The translations under genes and the position numbers were made by a program. From Lachnospiraceae bacterium (GTDB lineage Bacteria > Bacillota > Clostridia > Lachnospirales > Lachnospiraceae): a stretch of 32,939 bases of DNA. The stretch lies in NCBI GenBank assembly GCA_022793375.1, contig JAAWCS010000004.1, positions 1-32,939 on the forward strand, written 5' to 3'. The first letter of the stretch is position 1, and every line of letters begins with the position of its first letter. The notes under the pieces are model-generated. The model was not told where the DNA came from. It saw only the letters and a program-made list of their open reading frames with translations, and did not search any database. Shown here one piece after another: positions 7,405 to 15,884 of the stretch.

Positions 7405-8109
7405 TTACAGATCAAGAACCACGGGAACGGATTTATAGCCGATGCCCATGCGGTCAATGCCCATATCAATGAGCTGCAGGAAGTGCTCGCGCGTGCGGAT
7501 GCAGCCGCTGCCCTTGACTTTGCACTTGCCGTCTACTTCTTCCATCATCATCTTTACGACCTCGGGCGTCGCGCCCTTGGCCTCAAAGCCGGTCAAAAAG
7601 CCGGTACTGGATTTCACGAAATCGGCGCCGGCCTCCACACAGCAGCGGCACAGACGACGGATTTGCTCTTCGGTAAGGGCGTCGGTTTCAAAGATGACTT
7701 TGATTTCTCTTCCATATTTATGAGCGGCGGCCACGCAGGCTTTCAGCTGTTCGGTAATCTTATCATAAAGGCCGGCGCGGGCCCAGCCGAAGTTGGCGAC
7801 GATGTCTACTTCTTTTACGGTATCGTATTTGGCCACTTGTTCGATCTGCTGGACTTTGGACTCGGTGGAACTGGCGCCAAAGGGGAAATCGCAGACCGGG
7901 CAGAGCATGGTGTCGGAACCCTTTACATAAGGCCCGCACAGTTCCATATAGCCGGGATTGATGCAGATGGTAGCACAGCCCAGACGGACGCCGTCACGCG
8001 TCAATTCGACGATCTGTTCTTCGGTAAATTCCGGTTTTAACACAGAGTAGTCAATGTAGGCGGCCAGTTCACGGGTGGTCATTTCGCTTGCTTTTTTGGC
8101 TGGTTTCAT
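7405..8109 (-). CDS. deoC: Deoxyribose-phosphate aldolase
   Basis: This 234-aa class I aldolase cleaves 2-deoxyribose-5-phosphate to glyceraldehyde-3-phosphate and acetaldehyde. Expected residues are present: D102 (VDIVANFG), the Schiff-base lysine K166 in VKSSTGF, and K199 in VKGSG. Length matches short-form DeoC. The reverse-strand start at 8109 is preferred over a longer frame from 8169 because GGAGG lies 7 nt upstream of it. It is convergent with the PTS operon and divergent from the AraC regulator. It could dispose of a deoxy-pentose phosphate from either neighbouring pathway, but no direct link is visible. Confidence 0.93.
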   Translation of the reverse strand: MKPAKKASEMTTRELAAYIDYSVLKPEFTEEQIVELTRDGVRLGCATICINPGYMELCGPYVKGSDTMLCPVCDFPFGASSTESKVQQIEQVAKYDTVKEVDIVANFGWARAGLYDKITEQLKACVAAAHKYGREIKVIFETDALTEEQIRRLCRCCVEAGADFVKSSTGFLTGFEAKGATPEVVKMMMEEVDGKCKVKGSGCIRTREHFLQLIDMGIDRMGIGYKSVPVVLDL

Positions 8110-8277
8110 GGGAAATCCTCCTTCTTTTTTGGGGGCGGCAAATGCCGGACTTAACAGGGCAGCGTTCAAGGCGATCCGGCGGAGACTCTCAAAAAGCGTC
8201 CTCCCGCCGCAACCGTCAAGTTTTTTTTGTCGCCTGCGAATAATTATAATATATCACCTTCCAATACGGAAATCTTG

Positions 8278-8307
8278 TTGACAGTCCCCTATTTTTTGTA
8301 CTATATT
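8278..8307 (+). promoter_or_regulatory. Sigma-A promoter for the AraC-family regulator
   Basis: TTGACA at 8278-8283 is followed after 18 nt by TATATT at 8302-8307. It lies ~100 nt before the chosen AraC start. On the opposite strand a TATAAT (8248-8243) without a good -35 may serve deoC. Confidence 0.7.
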
Positions 8308-8407
8308 GATGGAGTATGAGGTACTTAACGTTATGCATGCGGGCCGCGCAGGAGGGAAGCGGCAAAAACGCGGTTCTCATGCAAAAAACACGAGGGGGTT
8401 GATCTTT

Positions 8408-9280
8408 ATGCACATTCCCGTATACGGCGAGGAACATACGTTCCTTGACAAGGAAACCGGGCTTTTATACCGCAATTCGAGTTTTCGCGAAACGGCATCT
8501 TTGCACACCCACAACTTTTTTGAGTTTTTCATTGTCGTAGATGGCACGGCGCTGCATATGGTAAACGGCACGATTGCGACGCTGGCCAGGGGCGATCTGG
8601 TATTCATCCGCCCGCAGGATACGCACACCTATGAGTTTTACTATTCGGAGGATTTTCGGATTATCAACGTCGGTTTCAGCCGCTCGCTGTTTCAGGAGAT
8701 CCGCCGTTTTTTGAACAAGGACGGGGAAATGCGGCGTCTGACAAACGCGCCGCTGCCGCCCTGCGTCCGGACGGAGCCCGGGGCCGGTCGGGATTTGATC
8801 CGGGCGTTTAAGTCGATTGGCGCGCGGATCAAAGGGGGCAATCCGCAGCACACGACGCTGCATGCCCAGTGTTATTTGGCCAGCGTGTTTGCGGACTACT
8901 TTTTCTGCTATGCGGGCCGGGAGCAGGAGGGCGGCCGGCAGCCGGTATGGTTCGACAAGCTGCTTCTGGAGATGGATAAAATCGAGAACCTGCAGGAGGG
9001 GCTGCCGCGGATGCTGGAACTGGCGGCCTGCAGCCAGAATCATCTGTGCCGGGTGTTCCAGGAGACACTGGCGACGACGCCGACGGCGTATATCAACGAC
9101 AAGCGGCTGGAATATGCCGTCTATTTTTTGACGCAGTCGGGAGACGAGATCCTCGAGATCAGCGAACGCTGCGGTTTTCACAATCTGAGCCACTTCTATC
9201 ACTTATTTCAGCGCAAATATCAAAGTTCCCCTGCGAAATTCCGCCGGCAGCAGACAACCAGGAAGGAGAAAAATCGGTAA
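8408..9280 (+). CDS. AraC-family transcriptional regulator with cupin sensor domain
   Basis: This 290-aa regulator has an N-terminal cupin-type ligand domain (residues ~20-150, with HTHNFFEFF and a GDLVFIRPQDTHTY strand) and a C-terminal double helix-turn-helix. The second recognition helix region reads ILEISERCGFHNLSHFYHLF, followed by SPAKFRR, the usual AraC ending. ATG 8408 is chosen because GAGGGGG lies 9 nt upstream; the longer frame from 8306 would begin inside the promoter -10. The target genes are not evident; divergent deoC is one candidate. Sugar-responsive AraC proteins of this layout are common beside catabolic loci. Confidence 0.88.
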   Translation: MHIPVYGEEHTFLDKETGLLYRNSSFRETASLHTHNFFEFFIVVDGTALHMVNGTIATLARGDLVFIRPQDTHTYEFYYSEDFRIINVGFSRSLFQEIRRFLNKDGEMRRLTNAPLPPCVRTEPGAGRDLIRAFKSIGARIKGGNPQHTTLHAQCYLASVFADYFFCYAGREQEGGRQPVWFDKLLLEMDKIENLQEGLPRMLELAACSQNHLCRVFQETLATTPTAYINDKRLEYAVYFLTQSGDEILEISERCGFHNLSHFYHLFQRKYQSSPAKFRRQQTTRKEKNR

Positions 9281-9370
9281 AAAACCCCCTTATTTGGAAC
9301 CAAAAACCATTATTTCGCACAAGCGGCGCCGGGCTAATTGTGAAATTTAACAAAATAATCGGGAAAAGGA

Positions 9371-9398
9371 TTGACATGGATTGTAAAGATGGTATAAT
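9371..9398 (+). promoter_or_regulatory. Strong sigma-A promoter for the ROK/oxidoreductase operon
   Basis: A perfect TTGACA (9371-9376) and a perfect TATAAT (9393-9398) are separated by 16 nt. Transcription would start near 9405 and run through the ROK gene and probably on through the downstream catabolic cassette. Confidence 0.88.
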
Positions 9399-9415
9399 AA
9401 GAATCAGTAATTAGT

Positions 9416-9457
9416 ACGGTCGTCGAACGAATTAGCTTGTCAAGCGGACCGGACCGT
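9416..9457. promoter_or_regulatory. Nested palindromes in the ROK leader, candidate operator
   Basis: ACGGTC (9416-9421) and GACCGT (9452-9457) form an outer inverted repeat. Between them lies an 11-nt palindrome, GCTTG-T-CAAGC (9435-9445). The site is just downstream of the predicted transcription start, where an autorepressor would act. Assignment to the ROK protein is inference. Confidence 0.45.
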
Positions 9458-9470
9458 CGGGGAGCGGCAC

Positions 9471-10679
9471 ATGAAGATGCTGAATCAGCAGGTCATCAAA
9501 GAAAATAACTTAAAACAGATATTCAGCATGATTGCGGATCATAAGGGAATTTCCAGGGCACGGCTGGCCGCGGCGACGGGGCTGAGCAAGAGTACCGTAT
9601 CGGTATTGGTGGAGGAACTCTTAGAGCAAGGTTATCTGATTGACGAGGGTACGGTGAACGTAGGCGGACAAGGGCGCAAGCCGAACAGCCTGCGGGTAAA
9701 CGGCGAGGGCAATCGGATCGCGGTCATCCACTGGCACCGCAAGCGGATGCATCTGGGACTGGTAGGGCTGGACGGAAAGATGGATCATTTCCGCAGCCGG
9801 ATGTTTGCCCAGGAGGAGGACTATGTGGAGCAGATTGTGTCGGCCTACCGGAATCTGACCGCTTCCCTGGAGGTCGGCGGAGGGAGCCCGCGGATTCTGG
9901 GGCTGTGCTTTTTGGTACCGGGCATGGTAGACGCTTCGCGGGAACGACTGGTATCGAGCGTTTTACAGCTGAAGCCGAATGCCTGGGTGCTGAAACGGCT
10001 TCGGTCGGCGATTGCCGACGTGCCGATGGCTTTTTTTAACGACACGGCCTGCTTTGCCTATGCGGAGAAGATCCGGCATGGGATCGACGAACGTCCGTCT
10101 GCGTTTGTAAATATGAGCGGCGGAGTGGGAGCGGTTTTGTTTCAGGCCGGAGAAATGCTGCGCGGGGCAGCGGGAATGACGACGCAGTTTGGGCATCTCT
10201 CTGTAGTGCGGGGCGGCATGCTCTGCCAATGCGGGAACCGGGGCTGCCTGGAGGGGCGAATCGGCGAGAAAGCATTGACGGAGAGGGCCAAGGATTTTTT
10301 AAGCCAGCAGGAGCTGGCGGCCGCCGGGGAAATCACATATGAACGGATCGGCAGCCGGGCGGATATGGGAGACCGCGAATACCAGCATTTGGCGGCGGCG
10401 CTGGCCGAGGATTTGGCATTTGCCCTCGGAAGCCTGATTTCGATTTATAACGTAGACCGGGTGATCCTCGGCGGACGGGCCGGCAACCTGGGAAATTTTT
10501 TCCTGGAAGCTTTGCAGAAACGGCTACGGGTAAGCGGTTTTCGGGAGTTTGTCTCCGTCTGTGAGGTAAAGTACAGCCGGGTGCCGGAACATGGAGGGTA
10601 CGAAGGAGCGGCCCGCTATTTTATGGATCGGCATTATCAATTTTCGGAAGATATGAGCGGAAAGCTGATATTAAAATAA
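9471..10679 (+). CDS. ROK-family transcriptional regulator (NagC/XylR type)
   Basis: This 402-aa protein has an N-terminal winged helix-turn-helix (residues ~25-55, ISRARLAAATGLSKSTVSVLVEEL) fused to a ROK sugar-binding domain. The ROK zinc site is present (FGHLSV and CQCGNRGCLE). The kinase ATP loop DxGxT is replaced by VIHWHRKRMHLG, so it should bind sugar but not phosphorylate it. GGGGAG lies 6 nt ahead of ATG 9471. It heads the operon from the 9371 promoter and probably represses the oxidoreductase/isomerase genes until the sugar is present. Confidence 0.9.
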   Translation: MKMLNQQVIKENNLKQIFSMIADHKGISRARLAAATGLSKSTVSVLVEELLEQGYLIDEGTVNVGGQGRKPNSLRVNGEGNRIAVIHWHRKRMHLGLVGLDGKMDHFRSRMFAQEEDYVEQIVSAYRNLTASLEVGGGSPRILGLCFLVPGMVDASRERLVSSVLQLKPNAWVLKRLRSAIADVPMAFFNDTACFAYAEKIRHGIDERPSAFVNMSGGVGAVLFQAGEMLRGAAGMTTQFGHLSVVRGGMLCQCGNRGCLEGRIGEKALTERAKDFLSQQELAAAGEITYERIGSRADMGDREYQHLAAALAEDLAFALGSLISIYNVDRVILGGRAGNLGNFFLEALQKRLRVSGFREFVSVCEVKYSRVPEHGGYEGAARYFMDRHYQFSEDMSGKLILK

Positions 10680-10689
10680 AGGAACAAAG

Positions 10690-10718
10690 AAGTATCAAAA
10701 AAGTATCTAAAGATACTT
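10690..10718 (+). other. Hairpin and direct repeat after the ROK gene
   Basis: AAGTATC occurs at 10690-10696 and 10701-10707; either copy can pair with GATACTT at 10712-10718. The inner pairing gives a 7-bp stem with a TAAA loop. No T-run follows, so it may be a switchable leader structure or an RNA-processing site between regulator and enzyme genes. Confidence 0.5.
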
Positions 10719-10757
10719 CGGGAACACGGGTAAAAAGCAAGAAAGGGGTAGTAACGA

Positions 10758-11897
10758 ATGGAAAAAATCAGAGCAGGCATTATCGGGGTTGGTTTTATTG
10801 GGGCGGTGCATATCGAACAGCTGCGCCGTCTCGGCAATGTGGAGGTAGTGGCGCTGGCCGACGAAGCGGGCGCCGAGCAGAAGGCGGCCAATTTGTACGT
10901 GCCGAAGGCTTACAGCGATTACAAGGAGATGATCGAGAAGGAAAATCTGGACAGCGTACATATCTGCACGCCGAACTTTACCCATTACGACATTGCCATG
11001 TACGCGATGGAGCGGGGACTGCATGTGATCTGCGAAAAGCCGATGACCTGCACCGTGGAGGAAGCGAAGAAGCTGGCCGCCTTTGCAAAGGAAAAGGGCG
11101 TGATCAACGCGATGAACTTTAACTGCCGCTTCTACCCGATGGCCTATCAGATGCGGGAGATGGTGCGCAGCGGGAAGGTCGGCGACATTTATACCGTTCA
11201 TGGCGGGTATCTGCAGGACTGGCTGTATCTGGATACGGATTACAGCTGGCGTCTGGATCCGAAATTTACCGGGGCCAGCCGGGCGTTTGCCGATATCGGT
11301 TCCCACTGGATCGACCTGGTAGAGTTCGTGACCGGGCTGAAGGTAACGGAGGTGATGGCGGACTTTGCGATCTTCCATAAGACGCGCAAGAAACCGACTA
11401 GGCCGATCGACACGTATTCGGGGATGGCGCTGCGGCCGGAGGATTACGAAGAAGTTCCGATCGAGACAGAGGATTGGGCGACGGTCCTGTTCCACTTTGA
11501 AAACGGCGGCTGCGCGTCCTGCAACATCAGCCAGGTATATGCCGGCCGCAAGAACCAGATGATTGTTTCCATCGGCGGCAGCAAATGCGCGATGCACTGG
11601 GATTCGGAGAATTCCAACGCAATCTGGGTCGGCCGCCGCGAGCGGGACAACGGCGAGCTGGTAAAAGATCCTTCGATTCTGGAGGAAAAGACAAAAGGCG
11701 TAATCAGCTATCCCGGCGGCCATGTGGAGGGCTTCCCGGATACCTTTAAGCAGAATTTCAAGAGGATTTACGCGGCGATCGCCGGCGGAGCGCGGGAGGA
11801 TTATGCCTGCTTCGACGACGGCCTGCGCGAGATGGTTCTGTGTGAAAAGATTGTCCAGAGCGCGAAGGAGCGCCGCTGGGTTGCGATTGACGAGTAG
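10758..11897 (+). CDS. Gfo/Idh/MocA-family NAD(P)-dependent oxidoreductase (first of cassette)
   Basis: This 379-aa protein starts with a Rossmann fold (GVGFIG, residues 10-15) and carries the family catalytic lysine K94 in EKP. A second set, DIGSHWID (D179, H183, D186), sits in the C-terminal beta-sheet domain. The family oxidises or reduces sugar ring carbons, often at C3. Length and the long insertion after residue 205 suit dehydrogenases of glycosides or cyclic sugars. It is followed after 11 nt by a TIM-barrel isomerase gene. Placement as the oxidising step of a 3-keto pathway is inference from the cassette layout. Confidence 0.9.
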   Translation: MEKIRAGIIGVGFIGAVHIEQLRRLGNVEVVALADEAGAEQKAANLYVPKAYSDYKEMIEKENLDSVHICTPNFTHYDIAMYAMERGLHVICEKPMTCTVEEAKKLAAFAKEKGVINAMNFNCRFYPMAYQMREMVRSGKVGDIYTVHGGYLQDWLYLDTDYSWRLDPKFTGASRAFADIGSHWIDLVEFVTGLKVTEVMADFAIFHKTRKKPTRPIDTYSGMALRPEDYEEVPIETEDWATVLFHFENGGCASCNISQVYAGRKNQMIVSIGGSKCAMHWDSENSNAIWVGRRERDNGELVKDPSILEEKTKGVISYPGGHVEGFPDTFKQNFKRIYAAIAGGAREDYACFDDGLREMVLCEKIVQSAKERRWVAIDE

Positions 11898-11908
11898 TAG
11901 GAGGAGAT

Positions 11909-12772
11909 ATGTTTAAAATCGGGACGTTGGCGGACTGGTTCCACGTAGGACTCTTAGACGGAATCCGCGCTTCCAGGGACTGTAACGCGCAGGGCGTACA
12001 GATTTATGCCTGGAACGAACTGAATCCCTCTCAGGTTACGGCGGAGAAAATCCGTTCGGTGAAAGAAACGGCCAGAGAGTGCGGGCAGGAAGTGACGGCT
12101 CTCTGCGGCGAGCTGGGCGGTCATGGATTTGAGATTGCGGCGGACAACGAAAAGAAGATCGAATACCTGAAGCAGACAATCAAACTGGCCCAGGCGCTCG
12201 ACTGCCGGATTGTGACGACGCATATCGGCCGGATCCCCGAAGAAAAGGACGGCGAACGTTACCGCGCGATGCTGGCGGCCTGCCGCGAGATCGGCGCATA
12301 CGCGGCCGAAAAAGGGGCTGTGATCGCCGTGGAAACCGGGGCGGAGCCGATTTCGCGGCTGGTGGAGTTCCTTTCCGACTGCCGGACGGGCATTGCGGTC
12401 AACTATGACCCGGGCAACCTGGTGATGGTGACAAAGGACGACGAGGTGGCAGGCGTCCATACCGCGGGGCCGCACATCGTACATACGCATGCCAAGGACG
12501 GCCGCTGCAATTATTTTGCGGGAACCGAGGTGGTATACGGGATCTTTGCCGAGGGCGGGATCGAAGCGCTCAATACCGTAAGCACCTATTTTACCGAGAC
12601 GCCGCTGGGACAGGGAGAAGTGCGCTGGGACGCGTATCTGAAAGCCCTGCAGGAGGTGGGCTATAGCGGGTACTTGACAATTGAACGGGAAGTAAACGAA
12701 AACGCCGGGGCCGACATCCGGCTGGCGGTGGATTTCTTAAAGAAAAAGATGGAACAGCTGGGGATTGGGTGA
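11909..12772 (+). CDS. Sugar phosphate isomerase/epimerase-like TIM barrel (AP endonuclease 2 family)
   Basis: This 287-aa protein has the metal-binding set of the xylose-isomerase-like family: E142 (AVETGAE), D167 (NYDPGN), H194 (HTHAKD) and E259 (TIERE). These proteins perform isomerisation, epimerisation, and in 3-keto-sugar pathways beta-elimination or hydration. AGGAGG is 4 nt ahead of the ATG. It sits between an oxidoreductase and a second TIM-barrel gene. Its exact reaction cannot be read from the sequence; elimination or hydration on a 3-keto intermediate is the context-based guess. Confidence 0.85.
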   Translation: MFKIGTLADWFHVGLLDGIRASRDCNAQGVQIYAWNELNPSQVTAEKIRSVKETARECGQEVTALCGELGGHGFEIAADNEKKIEYLKQTIKLAQALDCRIVTTHIGRIPEEKDGERYRAMLAACREIGAYAAEKGAVIAVETGAEPISRLVEFLSDCRTGIAVNYDPGNLVMVTKDDEVAGVHTAGPHIVHTHAKDGRCNYFAGTEVVYGIFAEGGIEALNTVSTYFTETPLGQGEVRWDAYLKALQEVGYSGYLTIEREVNENAGADIRLAVDFLKKKMEQLGIG

Positions 12773-12776
12773 GGCG

Positions 12777-12869
12777 CCCCATTATGCCCTGAAAACACGG
12801 GCCAAAAAGGAGGAAGCACCGCAAGGGTACCCCATTATGCCCTGAGAACACGGGCCAAAAAGGAGGAAG
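12777..12869 (+). repeat. Paired short palindromic repeat, locus 2
   Basis: Two 40-nt copies (12777-12816 and 12830-12869) are 39/40 identical. They share the CCCATTATGCCCTG and ACACGGGC core with locus 1, but end in a different tail, CAAAAAGGAGGAAG. The tail contains a full AGGAGG, so the ribosome site of the next gene has been duplicated. The spacer hairpin reads ACC-GCAAG-GGT. Confidence 0.9.
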
Positions 12870-12878
12870 TGTTAAACT

Positions 12879-13793
12879 ATGATGAAATTAGGTCTTGTTT
12901 CGGCGATTTTACCGGATTTTACATTTGAGGAAGTAATCGATTATGCGGCCGGCGTAGGATTTTCCTGCGTGGAAGTGTGCTGCTGGCCGAAGGGCAAAGC
13001 TTTGCGCCGCTATGCGGGCGTTACTCATATCGACATCCAGGAACTGACGGAGGAGAAACAGAAATATTACCTGGACTATGCGGCCGGAAAGGGCGTGGCG
13101 ATCAGTTCGCTGGCATATTATCCGAATCCTTTAGACGGCAACGAAGAGGCGGCTCAGGTGGCGGTAGATCACATTATGAAGCTGATCGACGTTTCGGCGG
13201 CCATGGGGGTTAATATGGTAACGACCTTCATCGGCAAGGACAAGACGAAGAGCGTGGAGGAAAATCTGGAGAAATATGTAAAGGTGTGGACGCCGATTCT
13301 GCGCCATGCGGAGGAAAAGGGCGTAAAGATCGGCATCGAAAACTGCCCGATGTATTACACCCAGGACGAGTGGCCGGGCGGCAACAACCTGGCGAGCACG
13401 CCGTATATCTGGCGCAAAATGTTTGAGCGGATCGACAGCCCGAACCTGGGGCTGAACTATGACCCCAGCCATCCGTACCTGATCGGGGCCGACTATGTGA
13501 AGCCGGTGTACGAGTTTAAAGACCGCATTTTCCATGTGCATTTTAAGGATATAAAGATTTATCAGGATAAAGTAGATGAATACGGCATGTTCTCGCATCC
13601 GGCTTTGTGGCATTCGCCGAAGCTGCCGGGGCTGGGCGGTGTGAATTTCGCCGCGTTCTGCTCGGCTTTGAACGATATTCGTTATACGGGACCGGCCTGC
13701 ATTGAGGTCGAGGACAAAGCGTATGAGAGCTGTGTGGAGGATGTAAAGGCGGGGATCGAGCAGAGTTACCGCTATATGAGACAGTTTGTGTAA
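12879..13793 (+). CDS. Sugar phosphate isomerase/epimerase-like TIM barrel (second of cassette)
   Basis: This 304-aa AP-endonuclease-2-family protein carries E154 (GIENCPM), D195 and H198 (YDPSHP), H221 (HVHFKD) and E276 (IEVED) as metal ligands. It differs clearly from the upstream 287-aa paralogue and has a longer loop after the HFKD motif (W244 region). ATG 12879 is used; AGGAGG from repeat locus 2 is 12 nt upstream, rather far, so ATG 12882 is almost equally possible. In the oxidation-elimination-hydration-reduction scheme one of the two barrels would eliminate and the other hydrate. That split is inference. Confidence 0.86.
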   Translation: MMKLGLVSAILPDFTFEEVIDYAAGVGFSCVEVCCWPKGKALRRYAGVTHIDIQELTEEKQKYYLDYAAGKGVAISSLAYYPNPLDGNEEAAQVAVDHIMKLIDVSAAMGVNMVTTFIGKDKTKSVEENLEKYVKVWTPILRHAEEKGVKIGIENCPMYYTQDEWPGGNNLASTPYIWRKMFERIDSPNLGLNYDPSHPYLIGADYVKPVYEFKDRIFHVHFKDIKIYQDKVDEYGMFSHPALWHSPKLPGLGGVNFAAFCSALNDIRYTGPACIEVEDKAYESCVEDVKAGIEQSYRYMRQFV

Positions 13794-13796
13794 CAG

Positions 13797-13883
13797 ATAA
13801 AGTCCTGAGAACACGGGCAATAATTTGGAAACACCACAAGGGTGTCCCATAATGCCCTGGAAACACGGGCAATAATTTGGAAA
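13797..13883 (+). repeat. Paired short palindromic repeat, locus 3
   Basis: The first copy (about 13797-13831) is slightly degraded at its left end; the second (13846-13883) is complete. Both end in the same locus-specific tail, AATAATTTGGAAA. The spacer forms ACACC-ACAAG-GGTGT, a compensatory change relative to ATACC/GGTAT at locus 1. The second copy again abuts the ribosome site of the next gene. Confidence 0.88.
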
Positions 13884-13896
13884 GGGAATGGATGGC

Positions 13897-14871
13897 ATGA
13901 TAAAAATCGGCATCATTGGAATTGGCGGCATGGGGACGGTACATGCGAGGAACTATGCACAGCTTGCGGGCTGTAAGGTGGCGGCGATCTGCGATCCTTC
14001 CCCGGCGGCCGAGGAGGCGGCCCGGCAGTTTGGCGCGGTCTGGTATCGGGATGTGGAAGAAATGCTAACGCAGGCGGATCTGGACGTAGCCGATGTCTGT
14101 ACCCCGACGTTTCTCCACAAAACCCATGCAACCGCGGCTCTGCGCCGGGGGCTGCATGTGATCTGTGAGAAGCCGCTGGCCCTGCATTATGAAGATGCGA
14201 AGGCAATGTTTGACCTGGCCAGAGAGAAGCAGGTGCAGCTGTTTGTGGGGCAGGTGCTGCAATTTGCGCCGGCGACGAAGGTACTGCGAAAACTGGTGCA
14301 GAGCGGCGAGTACGGGCGCGTCCTGGACGCTTCGTTTTTACGCCTGTCCGCCTGCCCGCGCTGGGTAAAGGGGGGGTGGCTGTTCGATAAGGAGAAGAGC
14401 GGACTGCTGCCGTTTGATTTGCACATTCACGATCTGGATCTGTTGGTGAGTCTGTTTGGCGCCCCGGATGCAATGCGCTTTACGAGCGCGGGACGAGACG
14501 GTCTGTCCTATCGGGAACATTACCGTTTCTCCTATGAGTTTGGCGGGACGACGGTAAGCGCGGAGGCGGCCTGGTACAATGGGGATCTTCCGTTTACGGC
14601 GATCTGGCGGGTGTATTTTGAAGAAGCAGTGGCCGTCTTTGACGGCGCCGCACTGACGGTATACGCGTTTGACCGGGAGCCGCGCACCTTTGATCTGGAG
14701 GAGAAGCTAAAGATTGAGACCGGGATCAACCTGCCGCCTACGGGTATGTTTTATGAAGAACTGGGAAGCTTCCTGAAAGTGATCGAAGAGTCCCCGCAGG
14801 CGCCGCCGGCCAGGGAGGAGGAGATTTTGACGGTAATCCGCATCCTGGAGGGGATCAATCAGAGCGTGTAA
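13897..14871 (+). CDS. Gfo/Idh/MocA-family oxidoreductase (second of cassette)
   Basis: This 324-aa protein has the Rossmann motif GIGGMG (8-13), the EKP lysine K92 and a FDLHIHDLD catalytic segment (D174, H178). It is shorter than the 379-aa enzyme upstream and only distantly related, so the two probably act on different intermediates. ATG 13897 is preferred to ATG 13888 because AAAGGG at 13881-13886 needs spacing. In a levoglucosan-type route it would be the reductase returning a 3-keto sugar to the free sugar. It is followed after 59 nt by the exporter genes. Confidence 0.88.
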   Translation: MIKIGIIGIGGMGTVHARNYAQLAGCKVAAICDPSPAAEEAARQFGAVWYRDVEEMLTQADLDVADVCTPTFLHKTHATAALRRGLHVICEKPLALHYEDAKAMFDLAREKQVQLFVGQVLQFAPATKVLRKLVQSGEYGRVLDASFLRLSACPRWVKGGWLFDKEKSGLLPFDLHIHDLDLLVSLFGAPDAMRFTSAGRDGLSYREHYRFSYEFGGTTVSAEAAWYNGDLPFTAIWRVYFEEAVAVFDGAALTVYAFDREPRTFDLEEKLKIETGINLPPTGMFYEELGSFLKVIEESPQAPPAREEEILTVIRILEGINQSV

Positions 14872-14930
14872 GCGGCGCAGAAAACCGCTTGCCGGCGAAC
14901 GTGTGAAGGAATGGCAGGAGCAAAGAACAG

Positions 14931-15884
14931 ATGATAGAAGTTTCACATTTGTCTAAGCATTATGGAAACAAGGTTGCCTTGGAGGATGTCAGTTTTTCGG
15001 TTCCCAAGGGACAGGTATTGGGCCTGCTGGGGCTGAACGGCGCGGGAAAATCGACGACGATGAACATTCTGACGGGGTGCCTGGCAGCGACGAAAGGCAC
15101 GGTACGGATCGACGGGATTGACCTGGCTAAAGATGCAAAGGCAGTAAAGCGCAAGATTGGTTATATGCCGGAAATCCCGCCGCTGTATACCGACATGCTG
15201 GCGGAGGCTTTTCTGGGGTTTGTCTATGAACTGAAAGGATTGAAAACAGGAAAGAAGGCGGCGATCGACCAGGTCTGTGAGCGGGCCGGAATCGGGCATG
15301 TGCGAAAGCGCATGATCCGCAACCTGTCCAAGGGTTACCGCCAGCGGGTGGGCCTGGCATCGGCGATGCTGGGCGAGCCGGCGATTTTGATTCTGGATGA
15401 GCCTACGGTGGGTTTAGACCCGACGCAGATCATCGAGATCCGCAGTCTGATCGCCGAAATCGGACAGGAGCGGACCGTTATTTTATCCTCCCACATCCTG
15501 TCGGAGATTCAAGCGGTTTGCGAGCGTGTGATTGTGCTCGATCAGGGACGGATTGTGGCGGACGATACGCCGCAGAACCTGGAAAACGCCATACAGAACA
15601 AGGACAGTTATGTGGCGGTCGTGGAGGGGGAGCCTTCCCTGGTAGAAGAAGCGCTGCGGGCGCTTCCGGATGTGGAGGAGGTCACGCGGCTTGAGGAGGA
15701 GGAACCGGGGGTGTACTCGTACCGGATCTGCGGGCGGGAACATACGGATATCCGCCGGGAAGTATTTGGGGCGCTGGCGGCGGCGGGATGTCCTCTGCTG
15801 GGTACGCGTTCGGCGCATGTGACGCTGGAGGATGTGTTCCTGCGCCTGGTTGGCAAAACGACGGCAGGGAGGGACGAAGCATGA
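14931..15884 (+). CDS. ABC transporter ATP-binding protein, GldA-like
   Basis: This 317-aa ATPase has Walker A GLNGAGKST (34-42), signature LSKGYRQR (132-139), Walker B LILDEP (153-158) and the H-loop in SSHILSE. The C-terminal ~90 residues form the extra domain found in GldA-type and drug-export ATPases. Its stop overlaps the permease start (ATGA). It works with the next three genes as an exporter or surface-maintenance ABC system at the membrane. Why it lies behind the sugar cassette is unclear; co-transcription is possible since no terminator is seen in the 59-nt gap. Confidence 0.9.
   Translation: MIEVSHLSKHYGNKVALEDVSFSVPKGQVLGLLGLNGAGKSTTMNILTGCLAATKGTVRIDGIDLAKDAKAVKRKIGYMPEIPPLYTDMLAEAFLGFVYELKGLKTGKKAAIDQVCERAGIGHVRKRMIRNLSKGYRQRVGLASAMLGEPAILILDEPTVGLDPTQIIEIRSLIAEIGQERTVILSSHILSEIQAVCERVIVLDQGRIVADDTPQNLENAIQNKDSYVAVVEGEPSLVEEALRALPDVEEVTRLEEEEPGVYSYRICGREHTDIRREVFGALAAAGCPLLGTRSAHVTLEDVFLRLVGKTTAGRDEA

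Noticed and set aside
10721..10740. GGAACACGGG sequence resembling the paired-repeat core
   Set aside because: Only about ten bases match and the CCCATTATG half, paired copy and spacer hairpin are missing; chance or a very decayed relic.
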